Below, piece after piece: positions 55,436-63,624 of a stretch of 64,000 nucleotides of DNA (positions are counted from its first letter, which is position 1; each line of letters opens with the position of its first letter). Origin of the DNA: an uncultured Serinicoccus sp. (GTDB lineage Bacteria; Actinomycetota; Actinomycetes; Actinomycetales; Dermatophilaceae); the NCBI RefSeq assembly GCF_947487915.1, contig NZ_CANKYH010000009.1, positions 62,001 through 126,000 of the forward strand. The letters are read 5' to 3'. The position numbers were made by a program, and so were the translations under genes. The notes under the pieces were generated by a model. That model saw nothing but the letters and a program-made list of their open reading frames with translations. It ran no database searches and was not told where the DNA came from.

Positions 55436-56464
55436 TCAGCCGTGGTCCTCACCGGTGCGGCTGCGCAGCAACCGGCGCAGCGACTCCAGCCGCGCCGCAC
55501 CGGCCGGCCCCGCGTGCCCCTCCTCCACCCAGGCGTCCAGGGCGCAGTCCGGCTCGTCGTGGCCGCAGCCGCGCGGGCAGCCCGAGGTCCCGGCGGCGAG
55601 GTCGTCGAAGTGCTCCACGAAGCTCGCCGGGTCGACGTGCCCCAGGCCGAAGGAGCGCACCCCCGGGGTGTCGACCACCCACCCCCCTCCGGCCAGCTCC
55701 AGGGCGACGGCAGAGGTGGAGGTGTGCCGCCCCCGTCCGGTGACGGCGTTGACGACACCCGTCGAGCGGGCCGCGTCCGGGACCAGGGCGTTGACCAGGG
55801 TCGACTTGCCCACCCCGGAGTGCCCGACGAGCACGCTGGTGCGGCCGAGCAGGGCCGCGCGCACCCTCTCGAGGGCCGTCGGGTCGACCGCGCCGCCACC
55901 CTCGCCGGGCACCGTGCCCGTCACCACGGAGGGCACGTCGAGTGCCGCGTAGTGCCGCAGGAAGGCCTCCGGGGAGGCCAGGTCGGCCTTGGTGAGGACC
56001 AGCAGCGGGTCCAGACCCGCGTCGTAGGCGGCGACGAGGCACCGGTCCACCATGCGTTCGCGCGGCTCGGGGTCGGCGAGGGCGGTCACGACGACCAGCT
56101 GGTCGGCGTTGGCGACGATGACGCGCTCCACGGTGTCGGAGTCGTCGGCGCTGCGGCGCAGCACCGTGCGGCGCTCCTCGACCCGGACGATCCGGGCCAG
56201 CGTGTCGGGTCCTCCGGACGTGTCGCCCACCATGCCCACCCGGTCACCGACCACGATGCGGCTGCGGCCCAGCTCGCGGGCCCGCATCGCGACCACCGTC
56301 CGGTCCGCCACCCGGACGGTGTAGCGTCCCCGGTCCACCGCGGTGACCACCCCGAGGACGGCGTCGTCGTGGGCCGGGCGGTCCTTGGTCCGGGGCCGTG
56401 AGCCCTTGCGCGAGGGGCGGACGCGCACGTCCGACTCGTCGAGGTGGTCGTAGCGACCGCTCAT
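55436..56464 (-). CDS. rsgA: Ribosome small-subunit-dependent GTPase A
   Basis: This 342-aa circularly permuted GTPase assists 30S maturation. An OB-fold (about residues 35-105) is followed by G motifs in permuted order: LTKAD (G4), GHSGVGKST (G1), DTPGVRSFGL (G3). The C-terminal zinc site is CPRGCGHDEPDC. ATG 56464 lies 7 bp after the aroA stop, so the two are one operon, an arrangement seen in many actinomycetes (Rv3227-Rv3228). Confidence 0.95.
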   Translation of the reverse strand: MSGRYDHLDESDVRVRPSRKGSRPRTKDRPAHDDAVLGVVTAVDRGRYTVRVADRTVVAMRARELGRSRIVVGDRVGMVGDTSGGPDTLARIVRVEERRTVLRRSADDSDTVERVIVANADQLVVVTALADPEPRERMVDRCLVAAYDAGLDPLLVLTKADLASPEAFLRHYAALDVPSVVTGTVPGEGGGAVDPTALERVRAALLGRTSVLVGHSGVGKSTLVNALVPDAARSTGVVNAVTGRGRHTSTSAVALELAGGGWVVDTPGVRSFGLGHVDPASFVEHFDDLAAGTSGCPRGCGHDEPDCALDAWVEEGHAGPAGAARLESLRRLLRSRTGEDHG

Positions 56465-56471
56465 GACGGGC

Positions 56472-57791
56472 TCATCCCGCGTCCACGTCGGCGGTCGTGC
56501 CCACCGCCCGCTCCCAGGCCTGGTCGAAGCCGGGGAAGGTCTTGCCGGCGGCCCCCGGGTCCTCCAGCACCACGCCGGGGACCACGGCCCCGACGACCGC
56601 GCCGAACATCACCATCCGGTGGTCGTGGTAGGTGCGCACCCGCGCGCCGACCAGGTCGCCGGGTTCGATGGCCAGGCCGTCCGGGAGCTCCTGCGCGCGG
56701 GCACCCAGGCGGCCCAGCTCGGCAGCCAGCGCGGCGAGGCGGTCGGTCTCGTGCCCCCGCAGGTGCGCCACCCCGCGCAGCCGGCTGGGGGAGTCGGCCA
56801 GGGCGCAGAGGGCGGCGACCACCGGGGTGAGCTCGCCGACCTCGGCCAGGTCGAGGTCGACGCCGGACAGCCGCCCGCCCGCCGCGCCGGTCGCGAGCAG
56901 CCCCTCCGCGGTGGCCTCCGTGCCCGCGCCCATGGACGCCAGGACCTCGCGCATCCGATCGCCGGGCTGGGTGGTCCGCTCCGGCCAGCCCGGCACCAGG
57001 ACCCGCCCGCCCGTGGCCGCCGCGAGGGCGAGGAACGGGGCCGCGGAGGACAGGTCGGGCTCCACGGCCACGTCGAAGGCACGCACCCGGCCGGGGGGGA
57101 CCAGCCAGCTCGTCGGGTCCGGACGTGCGACGTGGACACCGACCGCGGCCAGGACGTCCAGGGTCATCTCGATGTGCGGCAGGCTCGGCAGCGCCGACCC
57201 GGTGTGCTCCACGTGCAGGCCGGCCGGGTATGCCGCTCCCGCCAGCAGCAGGGCGGAGACGAACTGCGAGCTGGCGGAGGCGTCGATGCGCACGTGCGGG
57301 GTGCTGCCCCCGGCGTCGCGCGGCGGGCCGACGACCTCGAAGGGCAAGGTCCCCGTCGCGTTCTCGCGGACGCGGACCCCGATGTCGTTGAGCGCCCGGA
57401 GCACCGGCCCCACGGGCCTGGCGCGGGCGCTCGGGTGCCCGTCGAACCGCACCGGGCCGTCGGCCAGGGCCGCGACCGGCGGCACGAACCGCATGACCGT
57501 GCCGGCCTGGCCGCAGTCGACGTCCACGCCACCCCGAGGCCCGCCTTCCGGCGGCCGGACCACCCAGGCCTGCGCGTCCTCGTCGTCCACGTCCGCGCCG
57601 AGGGCCCGCAGTGCCCCCACCATGCGCAGGGTGTCCTCGGAGCGCAGCGGGTGACGCAGGGTGCTCGGGCCGTCGGCCAGCAGCGCGAGGACCAGCCAGC
57701 GGTTGGTGAGCGACTTGCTCCCCGGCACCCGCACCCGGGCGTCGATCGGGCCGTCGGCGCAGGGCGCGGCCCAGGTCGGCGCGTCGGTCAT
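56472..57791 (-). CDS. aroA: 3-phosphoshikimate 1-carboxyvinyltransferase (EPSP synthase)
   Basis: This 439-aa shikimate-pathway enzyme joins PEP and shikimate 3-phosphate. Motifs: PGSKSLTNRWLVLA (S3P binding), DCGQAGTVMRFVPPVAAL (PEP binding; the class I LGNAGTAMR loop is modified), RIDASASSQFVSALLLAG and HDHRMVMFGAVVG. Length is normal. I chose ATG 57791, with GAGGAG about 10 nt upstream; a hexanucleotide repeat lies in the leader. rsgA follows directly. Confidence 0.95.
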   Translation of the reverse strand: MTDAPTWAAPCADGPIDARVRVPGSKSLTNRWLVLALLADGPSTLRHPLRSEDTLRMVGALRALGADVDDEDAQAWVVRPPEGGPRGGVDVDCGQAGTVMRFVPPVAALADGPVRFDGHPSARARPVGPVLRALNDIGVRVRENATGTLPFEVVGPPRDAGGSTPHVRIDASASSQFVSALLLAGAAYPAGLHVEHTGSALPSLPHIEMTLDVLAAVGVHVARPDPTSWLVPPGRVRAFDVAVEPDLSSAAPFLALAAATGGRVLVPGWPERTTQPGDRMREVLASMGAGTEATAEGLLATGAAGGRLSGVDLDLAEVGELTPVVAALCALADSPSRLRGVAHLRGHETDRLAALAAELGRLGARAQELPDGLAIEPGDLVGARVRTYHDHRMVMFGAVVGAVVPGVVLEDPGAAGKTFPGFDQAWERAVGTTADVDAG

Positions 57792-57812
57792 CGCAGGTGG
57801 CTCCTCGGCATG

Positions 57813-57836
57813 GTCTCTGTCTCTGTCTCGGTCCCG
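57813..57836. repeat. Hexanucleotide repeat in the aroA leader
   Basis: Four 6-bp units, GTCTCT, GTCTCT, GTCTCG and GTCCCG, run in tandem 22 bp before the aroA start codon. They lie outside any gene; change in copy number would alter leader length. Confidence 0.6.
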
Positions 57837-58008
57837 GTCAAACCTAGCGCCTCCGCCGTCGTGCCGGATCTGCGGTGCTACCGTTCCCGCGTCGGTCGGT
57901 GGGTGCCGTCCCGCTCCTCCTGGTCCAGGTCGAGCAGGCCCGGTCCGTCCCGGCCGGCGGACCTGCCCGACGCACACCTGGCCGCCCGAGGCCGAAGGAC
58001 TGCCCGAG

Positions 58009-58698
58009 ATGACTCGCTCCCCGGTGCCGAACCGTCGGTCCGTCCTCGGTGCGGCGGGCGTGCTGGGCGCGATGCTGCTGTTCGCCGCCACGGTGGGGGC
58101 CGCGATCCACACGAGCGGGACGACCTTCGTCTGGTCGGTGAACATGATCAGCGACCTGGGCGACGGGGCGTGCCGTCCTCGGGACGGGCGATGGATCTGC
58201 TCGCCCGGCGCGGCGGCGTTCAACCTCGGGCTGCTGCTGAGCGGGGTGCTGCTCGGCGTCGCCGCGCTCTGCCTGTCGGCTCGGTGGGGCCGCTGGTTGG
58301 CCGGCAGCGTCTCGGTCATGGGACTGGGTCTGGTCGTCGCTGCCGTCTTTCCCGCCGGGGACACCGGGGCCGTGCACCTGGCGGGCGTGATCCTGGCCCT
58401 GGTGGTGCCGGCCGGCGGGCTGCTCCTGTCGGCGGTGCGTCCGGAGACGCCCTGGCTGGGGCGCGGACGCCGGGCCCGGGGCACGCTGGCCACGGTGGCG
58501 CTGCTCTTCTGCGCGGAGAACCGCATACCCCCGGCCCTGGTCCAGGAGGGCACGGGGCAGATCGTCATCGTCTCCTGCCTGCTCCTCGCCCTGCTCGTGG
58601 AGTCGGTGCGCGTCCTGGTCTCACGATCCGGCTCGGCCGGTCAGCCGGTCAGCCGGTCAGCCGGCGGAAGCGCGGCCACAGGGTCTCCCAGTCCGTGA
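58009..58698 (+). CDS. DUF998-family membrane protein
   Basis: This 229-aa protein has about six membrane helices. NMISDLGDGAC in the first loop is the DUF998 signature (ISDLG). Function of the family is unknown. ATG 58009 follows AAGGA. Its last 50 bp overlap the convergent glycosyltransferase gene through a run of 8-bp repeats, so both C-termini depend on the repeat number. Confidence 0.72.
   Translation: MTRSPVPNRRSVLGAAGVLGAMLLFAATVGAAIHTSGTTFVWSVNMISDLGDGACRPRDGRWICSPGAAAFNLGLLLSGVLLGVAALCLSARWGRWLAGSVSVMGLGLVVAAVFPAGDTGAVHLAGVILALVVPAGGLLLSAVRPETPWLGRGRRARGTLATVALLFCAENRIPPALVQEGTGQIVIVSCLLLALLVESVRVLVSRSGSAGQPVSRSAGGSAATGSPSP
58639..58662. repeat. Three tandem copies of GGTCAGCC
   Basis: The octamer occurs at 58639-58646, 58647-58654 and 58655-58662. 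It lies inside the 3' overlap of the DUF998 gene and the convergent glycosyltransferase gene, and includes the stop codon of the latter (58649-58651). Eight is not a multiple of three, so slippage would shift both tails. Confidence 0.85.
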
Positions 58699-60088
58699 CC
58701 GGCCCCTCGCAGTGCAGCACCGGCACGTGCACGAGCTGGGGGTGGACGACCGGGCCCGTCCTCAGGGCCCCCGCCGACCGGCAGGTGTCGAAGGCGTCGC
58801 GCTGCTGCACCGCGTCCTCGCCGACGAGCAGCACCAGGTCGCTCGTGGGAGGACCGAGGTCGAAGAGCGCGTTGTGCCCGGAGTGCACGGCCGCCCGGTC
58901 CTGAGCCGTGCCGTAGCGGTGCACGGCGCCCGCCAGGGCGTAGGTGTCGACCACGACGTCCTCGCCGGCCCTGCGCAGGGAGGTGATCTGCTGGGCATAC
59001 CCGGGCCACCCCACCTGGTCACGGATGGTGGGGTTGAGCCGCGACAGCGCGGAGAGCCAGGGCTCGGTCGGCGGCAGCAGCGGCAGGCAGACCAGGCAGG
59101 CGACCAGCCCGTTGGCGGCGACCACCAGGGAGCTCTTGCGCGGGCTCCACCGTCGTGCCGCCCCCGAGGTCACCCACCCCACGGCCAGGGCCGGGAGGAG
59201 GACCCCGACCGGGTAGTAGGGCTGCGAGGGGTTGGCGAGGGTCCAGAGGAGCACGACGACGAAGGTCGGCAGCAGGAAGCGACCGGGGCGGTCCGCACGC
59301 CACGGCGCGAGCAGCGCACCGCCCCAGACGAGCAGCAGCGGGGGTCCGACGAACAACGCCAGCGCGGGCAGCAGGGCGAGGCGGACCAGGTCCCCCTGCT
59401 GGTCGACGAGACCGCTGGAGACCTGGGTCATCGGTATGCCGTGGCCGAGCTGCAGCAGGATCTGGGGGGCGCCGAGCGCCACGAAGACCAGGGAGCCCAG
59501 GAGGGCGTCCCGGGTGAGCAGGATGCTGCGCCGGGTCAGCAGCAGCCCGACGAGGAGGGCCGCCGCGAGGACGACGACGAGCAGCTTGTTCCAGCAGGCC
59601 AGCCCGGCGACCGTGCCGGCCCAGAGCAGCCCGTGCGGGTGGCCCAGGGTCGCGCGCAGGACGAACAGGATGATCACCTGCCAGGCCAGCAGGTCGAGGC
59701 TCGACGTGGTGAACAGGTGGCCCATGATGAGCGGGTAGACGGTGAAGGCGTGTGCCCAGCCCGCCAGGCGCTGCACCCGCGGGGAGGCCCCCAGGGCGCG
59801 GGGGTAGAGGGTCGCCACGAAGGCCCCCGTCACCGCGGCCGCGACCCCGGGCAGACGCTGCACCCACAGGTGGTCGCTGACCCTGCCCAGGGCCCACGTG
59901 ACCCAGACGGTCAGCGGGGGCTGGTCCTCGTACCACCACCGGGGCGGCAGCATGCCGAAGTACAGCTCGTCCCAGTGCGGCCCGTAGCGGGGTGCGACGG
60001 CGAGCAGCACCAGGGCCACCGCCAGCATGGGCGGCGCCGCCACCCGGAGCGGGCTGGGGTCGGCGTGGGCCGCAGCCCTCGACCTCAC
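58649..60088 (-). CDS. Integral membrane glycosyltransferase, GT-C fold (GT39/ArnT-like)
   Basis: This 479-aa protein has about ten membrane helices. The first loop YGPHWDELYFGMLPP, with DE after the first helix, then EDQPPLTVWV, is the dolichyl/undecaprenyl-phosphate-sugar transferase layout (PMT_2/ArnT). The last ~90 residues form an extracytoplasmic domain. GTG 60088 overlaps the stop of the upstream GT-B gene by 4 bp. The acceptor (protein, lipid or wall polymer) is unknown. Confidence 0.82.
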   Translation of the reverse strand: MRSRAAAHADPSPLRVAAPPMLAVALVLLAVAPRYGPHWDELYFGMLPPRWWYEDQPPLTVWVTWALGRVSDHLWVQRLPGVAAAVTGAFVATLYPRALGASPRVQRLAGWAHAFTVYPLIMGHLFTTSSLDLLAWQVIILFVLRATLGHPHGLLWAGTVAGLACWNKLLVVVLAAALLVGLLLTRRSILLTRDALLGSLVFVALGAPQILLQLGHGIPMTQVSSGLVDQQGDLVRLALLPALALFVGPPLLLVWGGALLAPWRADRPGRFLLPTFVVVLLWTLANPSQPYYPVGVLLPALAVGWVTSGAARRWSPRKSSLVVAANGLVACLVCLPLLPPTEPWLSALSRLNPTIRDQVGWPGYAQQITSLRRAGEDVVVDTYALAGAVHRYGTAQDRAAVHSGHNALFDLGPPTSDLVLLVGEDAVQQRDAFDTCRSAGALRTGPVVHPQLVHVPVLHCEGPVTDWETLWPRFRRLTG

Positions 60089-61308
60089 CGGCGCTCCGCG
60101 TGGGCCAGCCACTCCTCGACCTGCCGGACGGCGGCCCCGCACCCGTCCTGGCCCCCGACCCGACGGGCCAGGACCGCGGCACGGTGGTGCAGGGGCGCCG
60201 ACATGGCCTCGTCCAGCGCCTGCGTCAGCATCCTGGTGGAGGCCGTCGTCCGGGGGACCGGGCGTGGCGCCACCCCCAGGAGGTGCAGCCGCCGGCCCCA
60301 GTAGAACTGGTCGGCGAGGTGCGGCACGACGACCGACGGGGTGCCCGCCCGGACGGCGGCGCCCGTGGTGCCCGCCCCGCCGTGGTGCACGACGGCCCGC
60401 ACCCGTCGGAACAGCTCGTCGTGGGGTTCCTCGGTGACGGCCAGCAGGTGCGGGTGGTCGCTGGTGTCCGCTCCCGCCACCTGGACGAGGGCATGGACCC
60501 CGAGCCGGGCGCAGACCTCCTCCAGACGTTCCAGCAGGGCGTCCGGGTCGCGCTGGTGCATCGATCCGAAGCCGACGTAGATCCACTCGTGACCGTCGTC
60601 CAAGGCCCTGGCCACCGGTGCCGAGACCGGTCGCGAGCGCTCCGGCGCCGTCCACCAGCCGGTCACGACGCCGTGCGCCGGACTGTCGGGGACGAGCTCG
60701 CGACTGAAGGCGAAGAGGGAGCCGTGCGTGGACGTGGTGAGCGTCACCGGGTGGCGGGCGACCAGGTGGAGCCGACCACGACGCCACCCACCGTCCACGC
60801 CACCCAGGTAGCGCTCGACCCGGCGGAGTCCGTGTCGGGCCAGGCGCCGCAGCGGCCCGGGAAGCAGCCACGAGTAGGGGAGCAGGGGCATGGGCCCCTG
60901 GAGGTCGGCATACTCCGGCCACATGTGTGCCCGCACCACCGGCACGGACCGGTCGAGGGCCTCGTGCACCGCGGCGATGGCGAAGGTCGACGCGACGAGC
61001 ACGTCCGCGCCGTCCAGGGCCTCCAGCGCGGGTTGGTGCGCGGAGTCGATGAAGTCCGCGAAGAGCTGCCGGGTGCGGCTCAGCTGCCGTGGGCTCCCGC
61101 GGCTCACGGCCCGTGCCGCGGGTCCGGCCAGCAGCTCCTCCGGATCGCTGGACACCTCCGCCACCCGCAGGCCGGGGTGGGCCCCGTCGACCAGCGTCCC
61201 GTGGGTGACGAGGGTGACCTCGTGCCCCTCCGTCGCGAACCGCCGGGCCAGGTGGGTGAAGGGGAGGACGTCACCTCTGCTGCCGATGGCGACCACCACC
61301 ACCCTCAT
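60085..61308 (-). CDS. Family 1 (MGT/UGT-like) glycosyltransferase
   Basis: This 407-aa GT-B enzyme begins MRVVVVAIGSRGDVLPF, as in sterol, macrolide and glycopeptide glycosyltransferases, and has the nucleotide-sugar motif HHGGAGTTGAAVRAGTPSVV then PHLADQFYWGRRL. It should glycosylate a small lipophilic or aromatic acceptor. It is followed by a membrane GT with overlapping codons. SRAP precedes it by 7 bp on the same strand. Confidence 0.88.
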   Translation of the reverse strand: MRVVVVAIGSRGDVLPFTHLARRFATEGHEVTLVTHGTLVDGAHPGLRVAEVSSDPEELLAGPAARAVSRGSPRQLSRTRQLFADFIDSAHQPALEALDGADVLVASTFAIAAVHEALDRSVPVVRAHMWPEYADLQGPMPLLPYSWLLPGPLRRLARHGLRRVERYLGGVDGGWRRGRLHLVARHPVTLTTSTHGSLFAFSRELVPDSPAHGVVTGWWTAPERSRPVSAPVARALDDGHEWIYVGFGSMHQRDPDALLERLEEVCARLGVHALVQVAGADTSDHPHLLAVTEEPHDELFRRVRAVVHHGGAGTTGAAVRAGTPSVVVPHLADQFYWGRRLHLLGVAPRPVPRTTASTRMLTQALDEAMSAPLHHRAAVLARRVGGQDGCGAAVRQVEEWLAHAERR

Positions 61309-61315
61309 CGTGGGG

Positions 61316-62176
61316 TCACCCGCCGATCACCTCTCCGCTGGCAGGATCGACCACCCCGACCAGCTCGGTCCTCGGGAGGGGCTCCACGAGACCCGCGCCG
61401 TTGCTCCCGGCGTTGCCGACGGCACGGCTCACCGGCCAGGCCGTGAAGCGTCCTGGCACCTGCGCGGCGTCGACCATCGACCGGACGTCGCCGGCGTCGG
61501 TGAGGTCGGGGTCCAGCCAGTCGTGCCACTGCTCCGGCTCCAGGGCGAGGGGCTGCCTCTCATGGATCCGGTCCAGACCCGGCTCCGCGGCCGTGGTGAG
61601 GACGGCGTAGGTCACCAGCCAGGCGTCCTCGCCGTCGGGGCCGGCCTGCGGGTTGCGCCAGAACTCGTAGAGGCCGGCCAGTGCCAGCGGCCGGTCGTCG
61701 GCGCGGGTGACGTAGAAGGGCTGCTTGCGGGGCCGGCCCCTGGTGTCGGTCGCGACCGGGCTGGCCTGCCACTCGTACCAGCCGCTGATCGGCACCAGGG
61801 CGCGCCGGGCCAGCGCGGCGCGGGCGAAGGCCGGCTTCTCGAGCAGGGTCTCCTGGCGGGCGTTGATCATGCGCGCCCCGACCGAGGGGTCCTTGGCCCA
61901 GGACGGCACGAGCCCCCACGTGAGCAGCCGCAGCTGGCGGACCGGCGCCGGGTCGGCGCCGGTCCGGGGCGTGTCGTCCGACGCGGTCCGGGGCGCGCGG
62001 GTCAGCACCACGGGGGCCTGCTTGCTGGGGGCCACGTTGTAGTCGGCCTCACCCGGCGGTGGCGTCTGGGGGTTCTTCAACAGGCTGAGCGACCGCTCCC
62101 CGGTGGCGTCGAGCTCGACGTCGTAGGCCTCGACGAGCTCGTCCGGGTGGGCGCTCGCGGCATACCGTCCGCACAT
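61316..62176 (-). CDS. SOS response-associated peptidase (SRAP/HMCES-YedK)
   Basis: This 286-aa protein protects abasic sites in single-stranded DNA by covalent attachment through Cys2 (MCGRY). The rest of the catalytic set is visible: NARQET, GWYEW (Glu) and the IHERQP segment with His. The C-terminal third is longer than the shortest homologues. Rv3226c is the M. tuberculosis counterpart next to aroA. GGGAGCTG precedes the ATG, and its start is 17 bp after the alaT stop. Confidence 0.94.
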   Translation of the reverse strand: MCGRYAASAHPDELVEAYDVELDATGERSLSLLKNPQTPPPGEADYNVAPSKQAPVVLTRAPRTASDDTPRTGADPAPVRQLRLLTWGLVPSWAKDPSVGARMINARQETLLEKPAFARAALARRALVPISGWYEWQASPVATDTRGRPRKQPFYVTRADDRPLALAGLYEFWRNPQAGPDGEDAWLVTYAVLTTAAEPGLDRIHERQPLALEPEQWHDWLDPDLTDAGDVRSMVDAAQVPGRFTAWPVSRAVGNAGSNGAGLVEPLPRTELVGVVDPASGEVIGG

Positions 62177-62192
62177 CAGCAGCTCCCTGCTC

Positions 62193-63437
62193 TCACTGGC
62201 GGTAGGCGGACAGGAAGTTGCCCATCCGCTCCAGTGCCGCCCTCAGGTCCGCGCCCCAGGGGAGGGTCACGACGCGCAGGTGGTCGGGGGTGGGCCAGTT
62301 GAAGCCGGTGCCGTGCACGACGAGGATCTTCTCCCGCTCCAGGAGGTCGAGGCACAGCTGGACGTCGTCGTGGATCTCGTGCACCTCCGGGTCGAGGCGG
62401 GGGAAGACGTAGAGGGCGCCCCTCGGCTCGACGCAGCTCACCCCCTCCATGGCGTTCAGCATGCCGGTCGCGAGGTCGCGCTGCTCGGCGAGGCGCCCCC
62501 CCGGCGCGATCAGCTCCTCGATGCTCTGGTGACCGGACACGGCCACCTGGATCGCGTGCTGGGCGGGCACGTTGGGGCACAACCGGGTGGACGCGAGCAG
62601 CTCGATGCCCTCGAGGAAACCCCGCGCGTGCGCGGTGGGTCCGGTGATGGCGACCCACCCGGCGCGGTAGCCGGCGACCCGGTAGGTCTTGGACAGGCCG
62701 TTGAAGGTGAGGCACAGGAGATCGGGCGCCAGCGAGGCGATCGACACGTGCCGGGCGTCGTCGTAGACGATGCGGTCGTAGATCTCGTCGGCGAGCAGCA
62801 GCAGGGAGTGCTCGCGGGCCAGCTCAACGACCTGCTCGAGCACCTCGCGGGAGTAGACCGCCCCGGTGGGGTTGTTCGGGTTGATGACGACCAGGGCCTT
62901 GGTGCGGGGCGTGATCTTGGCCCGGATGTCCTCCACCTGCGGGTTCCAGCCGTCCGCCTCGTCGCACAGGTAGTGGCGCGGTGTGCCGCCGGCCAGGCTG
63001 GTCGCCGCGGTCCACAGGGGGTAGTCCGGCGCCGGGACCAGCACCTCGTCCCCGGGGTCGAGCAGGGCGTTGAGCGTCATCATGATGAGCTCGGAGACGC
63101 CGTTGCCGAGGTAGACGTGGTCGACGTCGAGCGGGGGGAAGTCGGGCTCGTCCTGGTAGCGCGAGACGACGGCGCGCCGGGCGGGCAGGATGCCCTTGGA
63201 CTCCGAGTACCCCTGCGCCCCGGGCAGGGCCGCGATCATGTCCTGCAGGATGATGTCAGGCGCCTCGAAGCCGAACGGCGCGGGGTTGCCGATGTTGAGC
63301 TTGAGGATGCGGTGCCCCTCGGCCTCCAGGGCCGCGGCCCGGGCCGCCACCGGTCCGCGGATCTCGTAGAGGACGTTCTGCAGCTTCGCCGGCTGGGTCA
63401 GCGGGCGGAGTCGGTCGGGACGGGCGCTCGGGTTCAC
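62193..63437 (-). CDS. alaT: Alanine/aspartate aminotransferase, AlaT-like (class I PLP)
   Basis: This 414-aa enzyme begins with QPAKLQNVLYEIRGPVAARA and has PFGFEAPD, NPNNPTGAVYS and LTFNGLSKTYRVAGYRAGW, with the PLP-binding Lys in SKTYR. These are the marks of actinobacterial AlaT/AspC. GTG 63437 follows GACGAT by 6 nt, supporting the start. Three genes (alaT, SRAP and the GTs) follow one another closely and may be one transcript. Confidence 0.9.
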   Translation of the reverse strand: MNPSARPDRLRPLTQPAKLQNVLYEIRGPVAARAAALEAEGHRILKLNIGNPAPFGFEAPDIILQDMIAALPGAQGYSESKGILPARRAVVSRYQDEPDFPPLDVDHVYLGNGVSELIMMTLNALLDPGDEVLVPAPDYPLWTAATSLAGGTPRHYLCDEADGWNPQVEDIRAKITPRTKALVVINPNNPTGAVYSREVLEQVVELAREHSLLLLADEIYDRIVYDDARHVSIASLAPDLLCLTFNGLSKTYRVAGYRAGWVAITGPTAHARGFLEGIELLASTRLCPNVPAQHAIQVAVSGHQSIEELIAPGGRLAEQRDLATGMLNAMEGVSCVEPRGALYVFPRLDPEVHEIHDDVQLCLDLLEREKILVVHGTGFNWPTPDHLRVVTLPWGADLRAALERMGNFLSAYRQ

Positions 63438-63477
63438 CCCCTCATCGTCCCATCCTCCCCACCCGGGACCGGCGGCC

Positions 63478-63505
63478 GGGAATGCGCGCGCCCGATCCCC
63501 ACGTT
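63478..63505 (+). promoter_or_regulatory. SigH/SigR-type promoter upstream of sigH
   Basis: GGGAAT (63478-63483) and GTT (63503-63505) are spaced by 19 bp, matching the GGAA(T/C)-N18/19-GTT consensus of thiol-stress sigma factors. It precedes the sigH start by about 120 bp, indicating autoregulation. Confidence 0.6.
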
Positions 63506-63610
63506 GACCCCCCAGTTGCGACGACACTGCGGAGGAGACGAGAGTGCTGAGGACCACCACCGCTCCCGGTGAGGCGGCTGGCGACTTCGCCCTGGCGAGC
63601 CCGCACGGGC

Positions 63611-63616
63611 TAGGCT
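63611..63616 (+). promoter_or_regulatory. Housekeeping -10 box directly before the sigH start
   Basis: TAGGCT lies 8 nt before ATG 63625, the spacing of leaderless genes in this window. It would give SigH a basal transcript separate from the stress promoter. Confidence 0.5.
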
Positions 63617-63624
63617 GGACGGCG

